DNA from: Nocardioides sp. JS614
GTDB taxonomy: Bacteria > Actinomycetota > Actinomycetes > Propionibacteriales > Nocardioidaceae
Reading direction: 5' to 3'
Assembly (NCBI RefSeq): GCF_000015265.1
Contig: NC_008699.1
Span: 1,612,001-1,676,000 of the forward strand
Length of the DNA stretch: 64,000 bases
The position numbers and the translations under genes are program-made. Shown here one piece after another: positions 57,203 through 64,000 of this stretch; position 1 is the first letter of the stretch; each line of letters begins with the position of its first letter. The notes under the pieces are model-generated. The model did no database searches. It saw nothing but the letters and a program-made list of their open reading frames with translations, and was not told the origin of the DNA.

Positions 57203-57233
57203 TGTCCGCTCGCTCGCCTTGATGCGCTTGAAG
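57203..57233 (+). promoter_or_regulatory. bipartite element motif, copy 4
   Basis: TGTCC (57203-57207) then GCTC, 16-bp spacing, and GCGCTTGAAG (57224-57233), then GAG and GTG 57238. It precedes the coupling-protein segment of the operon. Confidence 0.55.
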
Positions 57234-57237
57234 GAGC

Positions 57238-57693
57238 GTGAGGGTTCAGAGCCGACGTACCGACGCCTTCCCGACGACCTGGGAGATCCCGGTCGGGATC
57301 GGCCTCGTGTGGCTCCTCGCGGCGTTCCTCGCTCTGCCCGCGGGCCAAGGGGTCGCCTTCTTCTTGCAGGGCGACGGATTCGTCTGGCCGGGTCCCCGAC
57401 TCGGCGAGAGCCTCCTCGGCCTTCTGAGCGGGAAGCCTGGCCGAGGCTTGGGTGCAGGGTTGCGCTCGGCCACGCCTCCGGTGGCGGTGGTCTACGCGGC
57501 GGCCGTCCTCGTTGAGTTGGCACTGGCCGCGAGCGCACTCGTCGGCTTCACGTTCTGGTGGCGCACCGTCGGGCCCTACGCGCAGTTCGGCATGGCGGCG
57601 AAGCACGAGGTGGTCGACGTCCTCGGCCGCGGCCATCTGATGCGGCGGCGCCGGACGATCCGTCCGGATCTGAGCGGCGGAGGTCGACGATGA
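57238..57693 (+). CDS. membrane protein preceding VirD4
   Basis: The 151-residue protein has two helical membrane segments (PVGIGLVWLLAAFLALPAGQGVAFFL and VVYAAAVLVELALAASALVGFTFWW) and a basic C-terminus (MRRRRTIRPDL). In many actinobacterial elements a two-helix protein is split from the coupling protein and supplies its membrane anchor; the VirD4 gene here lacks N-terminal helices, which supports this. GTG 57238 directly follows GAAGGAG of the fourth bipartite motif, with tight spacing. It overlaps VirD4 by 4 bp. Confidence 0.68.
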   Translation: MRVQSRRTDAFPTTWEIPVGIGLVWLLAAFLALPAGQGVAFFLQGDGFVWPGPRLGESLLGLLSGKPGRGLGAGLRSATPPVAVVYAAAVLVELALAASALVGFTFWWRTVGPYAQFGMAAKHEVVDVLGRGHLMRRRRTIRPDLSGGGRR

Positions 57694-59051
57694 CCATCGA
57701 GGCGACAGACCTCGGCTGGCGGCTGGGGCGATCGAAGATCCCCGCTGGCGTCGAAGTGTGGGTGCCTTTCGACCGCACCGTCGGCGTGTACGGGCCGCAG
57801 GGGTCCGGCAAGACCCTGGACCTGCTCACGCCGGCCCTACTCACGGCCCCAGGTGCCGCGCTGGTCACGCTCACCAAGCCGGAGGATCTCTACCTCACCA
57901 TCGGCGCGCGCGGGATGCGCGGCGCCGTACACGTTCTCGACCCCTTCGACCTCGCGCCAGGGACGCCCGGGTTGGTATGGGATCCGGTGGACGGCTGCGC
58001 GGACTCGATGACAGCTGAGCGCCGGGCGAAGGCGTTCACGGCGGGGACCGTGGGCGGCGCGGTGACCCGCGGCGCAGGAGACGAGGCGGCACGGTTCTAC
58101 GCGGCAGAGGCGGCGAAGGTCCTCCAGGCGTACTTCCACGCCGCCGCGCTCGAGGGAGCGTCGCTGGACGACGTACTGATGTGGATCGCGGACCCGCACA
58201 ACGCGACCCAGCCGGAGGAGATCCTCCGCACGCATCCGGGCTCGGCACCGTTCTGGGATGGCTTGCTGAGGGGCGCCCTTCACGGTGATCACCGGACGGC
58301 GGGGAACACGATCACGACCGTCCAGCAGGCGATGGCGCTGTTCTTCCAGGAGTCGATCCGGCGGCGATGCGTGCCCAGCTCGAGTCGGCCGGCCACCGAC
58401 CTCAAGCAGGTGATAGCCGACGGCGGCACCGTGTACCTGCTCGGTCGGGAGGATCCGTACGCGTCCGCCTCGCCGCTGATGACCGCGATCGCCGAGCACG
58501 TCCTCGACACCGCGCTGGGCATGGCCATGGCGTCGCCGTACGGCCGAATTTGCCCGCCGTTCCTGGCCTGCCTGGACGAACTGCCCTCGACCACGCCGCT
58601 ACCGACGCTGCGGACGCGGATGGCCAACGAGCGGGCGCTCGGCCTGTCGTTCGTCTACGCCGCACAGACCTGGCGCCAGCTCGTCATCTGCTACGGCGAG
58701 GACGAAGCCCGAGCGATGTTCGGCCTGACGAACAACATCGTGATCTTCGGCGGCGGCAAAGACGGCGAGTTCTACAAAGAGGTGTCCGAGCTGCTCGGCA
58801 CGGCGCGGGTGTCGCGCCGCAGCTACAACCTCCACCGAGGCGGCTGGGGCAGCAGCTTCTACGGCGACGATGTACCGGTCCTCCGGCCGGAGGAGATCCG
58901 GCAACTTCCCGATCGCCACGCTCTGGTCGTCGCCGAGAACGCACGACCGTTCGTCGCCAAGCTGTCCCGGTGCATCGACGGTCGTCAGGGAAAGGCGCTA
59001 CTCAGAGAGCAGGCGGCCGCTCGGACGCAGGCTGCGGAGGCACGACGATGA
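57690..59051 (+). CDS. VirD4/TraD-type coupling protein (no membrane domain)
   Basis: The 453-residue protein has Walker A GPQGSGKT (about residues 34-41), followed by LVTLTKPEDLYLTIGARGMRGAVHVLDPFDLAPG, Walker B CLDELPSTTPLPTLRTRMANERALGLSFVYAAQTWRQL near 288, and the TNNIVIFGGGKDGEFYKEVSELLG segment, the TraG/VirD4 pattern. It selects and delivers the relaxosome. It has no transmembrane helix; the two-helix protein just upstream probably anchors it. Confidence 0.9.
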   Translation: MTIEATDLGWRLGRSKIPAGVEVWVPFDRTVGVYGPQGSGKTLDLLTPALLTAPGAALVTLTKPEDLYLTIGARGMRGAVHVLDPFDLAPGTPGLVWDPVDGCADSMTAERRAKAFTAGTVGGAVTRGAGDEAARFYAAEAAKVLQAYFHAAALEGASLDDVLMWIADPHNATQPEEILRTHPGSAPFWDGLLRGALHGDHRTAGNTITTVQQAMALFFQESIRRRCVPSSSRPATDLKQVIADGGTVYLLGREDPYASASPLMTAIAEHVLDTALGMAMASPYGRICPPFLACLDELPSTTPLPTLRTRMANERALGLSFVYAAQTWRQLVICYGEDEARAMFGLTNNIVIFGGGKDGEFYKEVSELLGTARVSRRSYNLHRGGWGSSFYGDDVPVLRPEEIRQLPDRHALVVAENARPFVAKLSRCIDGRQGKALLREQAAARTQAAEARR

Positions 59052-59587
59052 CGGCGCCGGGCCTCATGGCGGCCCCATTCCCGACCCCGCCCGGCGTGGT
59101 GGCCGCCGTACTCGATGAACTGCGGATCGCGGCAGCGGCGACTGACGAAACCGATCACGAAGCACGACGAGTCGCGCTCCTGCCGCGCCCGTGGGACCCA
59201 CCGAGCTGCCTGCCGGAGATCCGTCTGAGCATGTACGCCTGGCTGGACGCCGTCGTGGCGTGGATCAACGAGGAGCACACGTGGCGGACCGACCGGGTCA
59301 TCCCTGTCTGCTGGGACCTCCACCCGCACGTCGTCCACGAACTCGCGACGGTCGCGTGCCTGCGGTGGGAGGCCACCTTCGCGCGGACCCCAGCGGCGCT
59401 CGAAGAGTGGCATCGATTCACGCTACCGGCGTTTCTCGGACGCGTCATCGATCGGATCGGCGAGACGGGCTGCCCGCCGGGACGTCACCAGCCGAGCCCG
59501 GGCATGGGACGCAACGCGATCTACCGCGACGCGAGCGAGTCCACCCGCCGGCGGGGTCGACGGTTTCAGGACGAGGGATCGAACTGA
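59048..59587 (+). CDS. small helical protein after VirD4 (DUF4913-like)
   Basis: The 179-residue protein is mainly helical with Trp-rich patches (SMYAWLDAVVAWINEEHTWR, WDLHPHVVHELATVACLRWEATF). This resembles DUF4913-type proteins found next to actinobacterial conjugation genes; the similarity is from memory and modest. ATG 59048 overlaps the VirD4 stop (ATGA). It is the last gene of the rightward type IV operon and converges with the nucleotidyltransferase partner gene 42 bp away. Confidence 0.55.
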   Translation: MTAPGLMAAPFPTPPGVVAAVLDELRIAAAATDETDHEARRVALLPRPWDPPSCLPEIRLSMYAWLDAVVAWINEEHTWRTDRVIPVCWDLHPHVVHELATVACLRWEATFARTPAALEEWHRFTLPAFLGRVIDRIGETGCPPGRHQPSPGMGRNAIYRDASESTRRRGRRFQDEGSN

Positions 59588-59628
59588 GGAGGTCCGTCGC
59601 CGCCATTCGCGTACAAGGACAGACGCGG

Positions 59629-60627
59629 CTACTCGGCCTCCGGTAGCTGTGGCGGCTCCGGCAGCGTCGACAGGCCGGTGACGACGTACGACTTCCTCTC
59701 GGCACCAGTCGCCGTCGAGCGTGCGATCGTGACGATCGCATCCGCTGCGACCCGCTGGCTGTAGAACTCTCCGAGCCGCGGCACCAGATCGTCTGCCACC
59801 TTCGCGCTGATGACTTCACCGTTGTCTCGCTGGATCTCCAAGCGCCCACCGTGGAACTCACTGGCAGTGCCGAGATGACCGTGAATCGTCTCGGTGGCCT
59901 CCGTAACTCGGTTCATGGTCAGGACGTCGTTCAGGCGGCGTGCAGATTGCTTGTCGACGGTTGCGCGCCGGGTCTCCTGGCCGAGGTGGGTCCAGTCGAG
60001 GTTCGCCGTCATCTCTCGGTCCACGATCGCGTCGGACAGGTCCTTCAGATGCTTGAACGCACGACCGCCCAGGGGGAGCACGGCCTCGATGATCGGTCCG
60101 TCATCGACTCCCTCTGCTCCGGCCAGGTCGATCACGTCGAGCACGACGTCGACGGCCTGGTCGAGCAGTGTTTCGGTCTCGTCTTGGGGAAAGAGCGGGT
60201 CTTGTCCCGCCTCGATCATGGCCTCGACCTTCGCGTCCACAGGTCCGCGCAGCGTGGCGCCAAACGATCCAGGAAAGACAGCCGCCAAACGCAGCGACGT
60301 CGAGTCACGGATCACGCCGGGCAGGGAGGCTCGCTCAGTCGCCTTTCCTGTCAGCGCCTGCGCGACCGATGAGATCGCCTCCTGGAGGCTATAGAGCAGC
60401 CGGCTTAGGGCATCAACCCGGATCTCGTGTCCCTTGACCGGCACCCCTTCGATCACGACCTTCAGTTCGGGCCGAAGAGCCAGGTCGACCGCTTCGGCAA
60501 GGTCGTCGCGCATCTGGTCGATGCTTCGCATCATCATGCGGGTGGCGAACGACGTACTGGCTTCGGTCTCAACGGCCAAGGCTTCGAGTTCGGCGATTTG
60601 CTCGCGGAGCACGGCGACACTGGTCAC
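59629..60627 (-). CDS. uncharacterised partner of the nucleotidyltransferase
   Basis: The 332-residue protein begins with a coiled-coil-like region (LREQIAELEALAVETEASTSFATRMMMRSIDQMRDDLAEAVDL), followed by KVVIEGVPVKGHEIRVDALSRLLYSLQEAISSVAQALTGKA and SLRLAAVFPGSFGATLRG, a motif also seen in proteins of unknown function near defence genes, from memory. No membrane segment or catalytic motif is visible. GTG 60627 overlaps the stop of the nucleotidyltransferase gene (GTGA), implying a two-component system. It is read opposite to the type IV operon. Confidence 0.6.
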   Translation of the reverse strand: MTSVAVLREQIAELEALAVETEASTSFATRMMMRSIDQMRDDLAEAVDLALRPELKVVIEGVPVKGHEIRVDALSRLLYSLQEAISSVAQALTGKATERASLPGVIRDSTSLRLAAVFPGSFGATLRGPVDAKVEAMIEAGQDPLFPQDETETLLDQAVDVVLDVIDLAGAEGVDDGPIIEAVLPLGGRAFKHLKDLSDAIVDREMTANLDWTHLGQETRRATVDKQSARRLNDVLTMNRVTEATETIHGHLGTASEFHGGRLEIQRDNGEVISAKVADDLVPRLGEFYSQRVAADAIVTIARSTATGAERKSYVVTGLSTLPEPPQLPEAE

Positions 60628-61094
60628 GCGCCCACCTCCAGGAAGCCCTTCGTCAAGGTGCTGCCCTTGACATTCGTCCACATCCTCCGCCAGTAGCCCT
60701 CGGCCTTGCGGGCCGCCGTACGGTCCGGATGACCTTCAGCGTATGTCGGCACGAAGTACGAGTCGATGCCCCATCTGTCCCTGGTGGAGGGACCGGCGAT
60801 CAGATCCTGCAGGAGTGCTTGTTGGGGAGGTGCCAGCGAGTTCAGCGCGTCGCCGTCGATGAAGGTCACCACGTCGATGTCGCCCGGATCGACCTTCGAA
60901 GTGACGTAGCTGCCGTTTAGCCACTGGCGCTCGATCGGGATGATCGTCTCGATCGCTTGACGGTGCAGCAGCCACTGGTCGTAGAGCCTCTGACGCGTCG
61001 TTGAGGACGTGAACGGCGCCACGAAATGCTGATGCACTTGCGCCGCCGAGACGCTGACCAGACCCGTCGGCAGCAACCCGTTAGCGCCCAACAT
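60624..61094 (-). CDS. minimal nucleotidyltransferase (DUF6932-like)
   Basis: The 156-residue protein has a polymerase-beta-type nucleotidyltransferase motif, LNGSYVTSKVDPGDIDVVTFI near residue 56: G-S, about ten residues, then D-x-D for metal. The helical N-terminus (HQHFVAPFTSSTTRQRLYDQWLLHRQAIETII) precedes it, and a conserved SYFVPTYAEGHP lies near 110. These small enzymes occur in defence and toxin-antitoxin pairs where they modify tRNA or protein targets. It is followed directly by its partner gene. The substrate is unknown. It starts 87 bp before the relaxase end and shares its direction. Confidence 0.72.
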   Translation of the reverse strand: MLGANGLLPTGLVSVSAAQVHQHFVAPFTSSTTRQRLYDQWLLHRQAIETIIPIERQWLNGSYVTSKVDPGDIDVVTFIDGDALNSLAPPQQALLQDLIAGPSTRDRWGIDSYFVPTYAEGHPDRTAARKAEGYWRRMWTNVKGSTLTKGFLEVGA

Positions 61095-61180
61095 TTGGTG
61101 ATCCCCTCCGTGTGTCCGCTCACGCTAGCGATCACCCCCGACGCTTGTCCGAGGAACGGTCCTGACGGAGGGCATGCGGC

Positions 61181-64000
61181 TCACCGCTCGACGGCGGGAC
61201 TTGGGGGACGCGAGAGGTGAATGGGACAGTGCTCGGACGTCGCTGCGGGCGGCTCCATCACGCGTTCGCGATGGGTAGCCTTCGGCGCGGCCGCGGAGAC
61301 CCCGAGTCGAGCAAGTTCGCGAGAAGCACAGGCCCGAGGGTCGTCTGTCCACTCCGCACCGGCTTCGAGAACTTCATCGATGACCGCCTGTAGCGGAAGG
61401 TCGAGCCGTTCCGATGCGTGCTGGGCGTACGCCAGCCAGCGGTCGGGTGCCAGCGTTCCGATGGTGCGGGCTGCCTCTCGGCAGTGGTCCACCCGTGCGA
61501 AGGCGTCGTCGTGGGTCGCCAAGCGATCGTCGAGTACGCGATCGACGAGCACCAGGGCGAAGTCCCGCGAATCGGCGAGTCCCGTCCGGAGGGCGGCCTT
61601 GCCGTGCTTGCGCAGAGCATCGGCAGGGTCGACACCTTCCGGAAGAGTGAGATGTCGAGGCGCTGCGCGAAGAGCCGCGAGACGCCAGAACGCTCGCTGG
61701 GCCGACTGCCATCCAGCCGAGTCGGGGTCGGTTGCGATCACGATGTTGCTCGGCGCCTCACGTAGATGCGGCTTCAGCGTGGCGGCCTGGGTCTCGGTGA
61801 AGGCCGTGCCGAGCGGCGCGATGCCGACGTACTCGCCGCCCGAGGCCAGGGTCACGGCGATGGCGTCCATGGGGCCCTCGACGAGTACCGGCGTCGAGCC
61901 CGCGTCCAGGTCAGCGGTGGCCTCGGTCAGGCCGAAGAGTGCCTCGCCCTTGGCGAACACCGCGGTGCTCCGGGTGTTCAGGTACTTCGGGCCGGAGAAC
62001 TCGCCGTCCGGCTTGGTCGGGTTGCGGCGGCCGATGAAGCCCACGAGATCGCTGCCGGAGTAGATCGGGAAGACCAGCCGGTCGCGGAAGGCGTCGACCA
62101 GGTGCCCGCGCTCTGTTCGCCGTGCGAGTCCGGCGTCGAGTAGTTCTTCCTCGCTGGTGCCCCGCGTAGCCAGGTGCTGGATCAGGCTGGTCGGCCCGGG
62201 CGGGGCGTACCCGACCTGGTAGCGCGGGTCGTCCGTGAGGTCGTTTCCAAGGCGGTCGCGGAGGTAGTCGGGTGCCCACGACTTGGGGTACATGGCTGAG
62301 TAGTGGTCGAGCGCCCAGTGGTTCAGCTCGATGATCCGCTCGGCGGGCGCCCCGGGCTCGTTCATTGCCGGGATCGGCGCAACCGGTGTCGGCTCCGGCT
62401 GAGAGAAGTCGGGCTCGGGCGGCTCCGGCTCGGCGAACGGTGCGTCCGTCATGGTGGCGATGCGCCACACCAGCGCCGAGCACAGTTCCTCAGGCCGTAC
62501 GTCGGGACCGTGGCCCGAGGTCGCGGCATCGATCAGTTGCTCGGCAGTCCACTCGGCGGGGCGCGCGTGGATGGCCGCGACCAGGGCCGGCCACATCGCG
62601 TCGGCCATGACTCGCTCACAGGTCGCCTCACCGAGTCGCTCACTGAGGTGTGAGGTCCAGCTGGGTCGGAGCGTGTGAGCCTGGTTGGCCGACGCGCGCA
62701 GGGCGGCAGGGCCGAGATGACGCACGATTCGCCACCAGAGAGCGTCGGCCGTGCGCTCGTCGGGAAGCGGGTGGACCGTGTTGAGGGCTCGGTCCATCAG
62801 TGGGCCGACATCGACGTGTGCCGCCTGCAGTGCCCCGAGTCGCTCCGAGAGGCGGCCGAATTCGGCGTCCGTCCGGACTTCCTCTGGCATGAGTTCGAGA
62901 AGTTCGTCGTCGGCGCGGTGGACGCCCAGCACCGAGCGCACCCGGCGTTCGAGGTCCTGCTGGTGGGGCGCAGTCGACGCCCCCGGCTGCACGGGGCCGG
63001 TGGCACGGGCGTGGTCCTCGGGGACGTCGAACGCTGCGCGCCAGACCGAGAGGTCGCCGCGCAGTGCCGAGTGCTCGGCTGCGGTGAGTCCTGAGGCCCA
63101 CGGAGGCGTTGCTGTCGGGGTCCACGCCTCGGCTTCACCCCGGACAGCGCCAGCGAGGGTCGTGATCCGTTCGAAGCGACTGCGGAGGTAGGGACCCCAG
63201 GTCGCGTGGTCGGCGAGCCGTTCTGGCACGCCGTCGAGCCATGGCAGGGGGCCGGCCGCAGCCTTGCCGAGCCGCCAGTCGAGGACGGCCGCACGGTCGT
63301 CGGAGGTGCCGAGCTCGCGCTCGTTGGCGGCGTCGAGCAGCGTGGCGACGGGGTCTGCTCCGTCGACGGTTCGCAGGGCAAGGTGCCCACGCAATGTCGG
63401 GTACGCCGGTTCGCTGGTGAGCCCCGGCCAGATCGCCTCGACCTCCCGGTTCGTGCTCGCCAGCGAGTCGGCGCCGAGCACGTCCTCGGCGGCGTAGCCG
63501 AGGGCGTCGTGGTAGCGCATGACGGCGTCGTGGAACTGGGTCGTGTACGCCGATGCCTCGCGCTGCGTGGTCGTGGCGGAGCGGTCGGAGCCGTCGCGTT
63601 CAAGGATCTCGGCGAGAATGTCGATCGCCGTGGGTGGACGGAGTGCCTTCGGGTCGATGAGGCTGTGTGGGTCCCCGTCGTACCCGGTGTCGAGGTAGAT
63701 GTGGTTCGCCTGGCGGCCGCGGGAGATGCCGACGTACAGCGTCTGCCTCGTCTCCTCGCCCGCCGCGACGAGGTGTGCGGTGTCGGCCGTCATGCCCTGC
63801 GCGCCGTGGACCGTCGTCGCGTAGCCGAGATGGACGTGTTGGGCGACGTAGTCGAGCGGGAGCTCGACAGTGCGACCGAGCTCGAGGTGTCGGGCGAGGA
63901 GGCCGCCGTCGCCCAGGACCTTCTCGATGCGCCAGCGGTCGCCGTTCTTGACCCAGTTGCTCCGGGAGACGACGAGCCGCCGGCTGTTGCGCCGCGTGAC
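61181..64000 (-). CDS. MobF-type relaxase/helicase fused to a DnaG-like primase (partial, N-terminus outside)
   Basis: At least 939 codons are present; the frame stays open at the window end. The first part shows helicase motifs of the TrwC/TraI RecD-like domain: GYATTVHGAQGMTADTAH and RQTLYVGISRGRQANHIYL. Near residues 530-830 of the visible part there is a primase core: NHWALDHYSAMYPKSWAPDYLRDRLG, GFIGRRNPTKP, GPKYLNTRSTAVF, and TOPRIM with VEGPMDAIAV and ATDPDSAGWQSAQ. The fold order is DnaG-like without a clear zinc finger. Nicking, unwinding and priming may thus be on one chain. The relaxase domain itself is beyond the right edge. Confidence 0.85.
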   Translation of the reverse strand, partial: VTRRNSRRLVVSRSNWVKNGDRWRIEKVLGDGGLLARHLELGRTVELPLDYVAQHVHLGYATTVHGAQGMTADTAHLVAAGEETRQTLYVGISRGRQANHIYLDTGYDGDPHSLIDPKALRPPTAIDILAEILERDGSDRSATTTQREASAYTTQFHDAVMRYHDALGYAAEDVLGADSLASTNREVEAIWPGLTSEPAYPTLRGHLALRTVDGADPVATLLDAANERELGTSDDRAAVLDWRLGKAAAGPLPWLDGVPERLADHATWGPYLRSRFERITTLAGAVRGEAEAWTPTATPPWASGLTAAEHSALRGDLSVWRAAFDVPEDHARATGPVQPGASTAPHQQDLERRVRSVLGVHRADDELLELMPEEVRTDAEFGRLSERLGALQAAHVDVGPLMDRALNTVHPLPDERTADALWWRIVRHLGPAALRASANQAHTLRPSWTSHLSERLGEATCERVMADAMWPALVAAIHARPAEWTAEQLIDAATSGHGPDVRPEELCSALVWRIATMTDAPFAEPEPPEPDFSQPEPTPVAPIPAMNEPGAPAERIIELNHWALDHYSAMYPKSWAPDYLRDRLGNDLTDDPRYQVGYAPPGPTSLIQHLATRGTSEEELLDAGLARRTERGHLVDAFRDRLVFPIYSGSDLVGFIGRRNPTKPDGEFSGPKYLNTRSTAVFAKGEALFGLTEATADLDAGSTPVLVEGPMDAIAVTLASGGEYVGIAPLGTAFTETQAATLKPHLREAPSNIVIATDPDSAGWQSAQRAFWRLAALRAAPRHLTLPEGVDPADALRKHGKAALRTGLADSRDFALVLVDRVLDDRLATHDDAFARVDHCREAARTIGTLAPDRWLAYAQHASERLDLPLQAVIDEVLEAGAEWTDDPRACASRELARLGVSAAAPKATHRERVMEPPAATSEHCPIHLSRPPSPAVER

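Noticed and set aside
61100..61140. TGTCCGCTCACG upstream of the nucleotidyltransferase as a bipartite motif
   Set aside because: The second box is absent at the correct spacing; only a CGCTTG is found about 25 bp away.
1..64000. CRISPR arrays or insertion sequences
   Set aside because: No regularly spaced repeats and no transposase or terminal inverted repeats were seen on either strand.

Overview
The window is high-GC actinobacterial DNA. The first 13.6 kb follow the mycobacterial uvrD2-whiB7-Rv3193c gene neighbourhood, and the gene set (PPA1309-like protein, UPF0182, DUF5679) points to Propionibacteriales, probably Nocardioides or a relative. That placement is an inference from gene content; no 16S gene is present.

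Region 1 (1-13.6 kb) is ordinary chromosome: the end of a UvrD2-type helicase, WhiB7 behind a leader ORF and an attenuator, two tandem small paralogues, zinc-ribbon proteins, a ThiF-like protein, a crotonase, a PHP/PolX-like protein beside a cluster of DnaA-box-like sites, a YgjP-type metallopeptidase, NUDIX, a DUF2342 zincin, MoaE, a PDZ-Lon protease, a PPA1309-like protein and UPF0182. It ends at an initiator tRNA (fMet).

Region 2 (13.7 kb to beyond the right end) is probably one integrative conjugative element using the tRNA as its boundary; no integrase is visible. It starts with a chromate module (ChrB split in two, ChrA, an MFS protein, a divergent beta-propeller) around a 16-bp palindromic operator. 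Next come an excisionase-like protein and a Tad pilus operon (SAF protein, CpaE-like, CpaF, TadB, TadC, Flp, three TadE/G-like pseudopilins) ending in a LysM-membrane-BTAD regulator. The transfer functions resume at 48.5 kb with a sigma-like protein, a ParA-like protein, VirB2/VirB8/VirB6-like proteins, SCO6880, VirB4, an M23 hydrolase, VirD4 and a relaxase-helicase-primase fusion that runs off the window. A nucleotidyltransferase pair of unknown function sits between VirD4 and the relaxase.

Region 3 (30.0-48.3 kb) separates the two transfer halves and looks like cargo. It is a self-contained cell-envelope glycolipid module: MGDG-type and GT39 glycosyltransferases, polyprenol-phosphate mannose synthase, an MptB-like mannosyltransferase, a flippase-GT4 fusion, two PAP2 proteins, two DedA proteins, two deacetylases, transporters and its own OmpR-type two-component system. 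The most notable result is that seven promoters in this module share one architecture: 7-bp direct repeats (CTTCAYN) 11 bp apart, exactly 10 bp upstream of a -10 hexamer, and in six of seven a start codon lies 6-7 nt after the -10. This suggests an island-specific PhoB-like regulon with mostly leaderless mRNAs.

A second recurring signal, TGTCC(A/G)(C/T)TC...GCGCTTGAAG, occurs four times, only in the transfer modules on both sides of the cargo. It ties them together and may be a promoter read by the element's own sigma-like protein.
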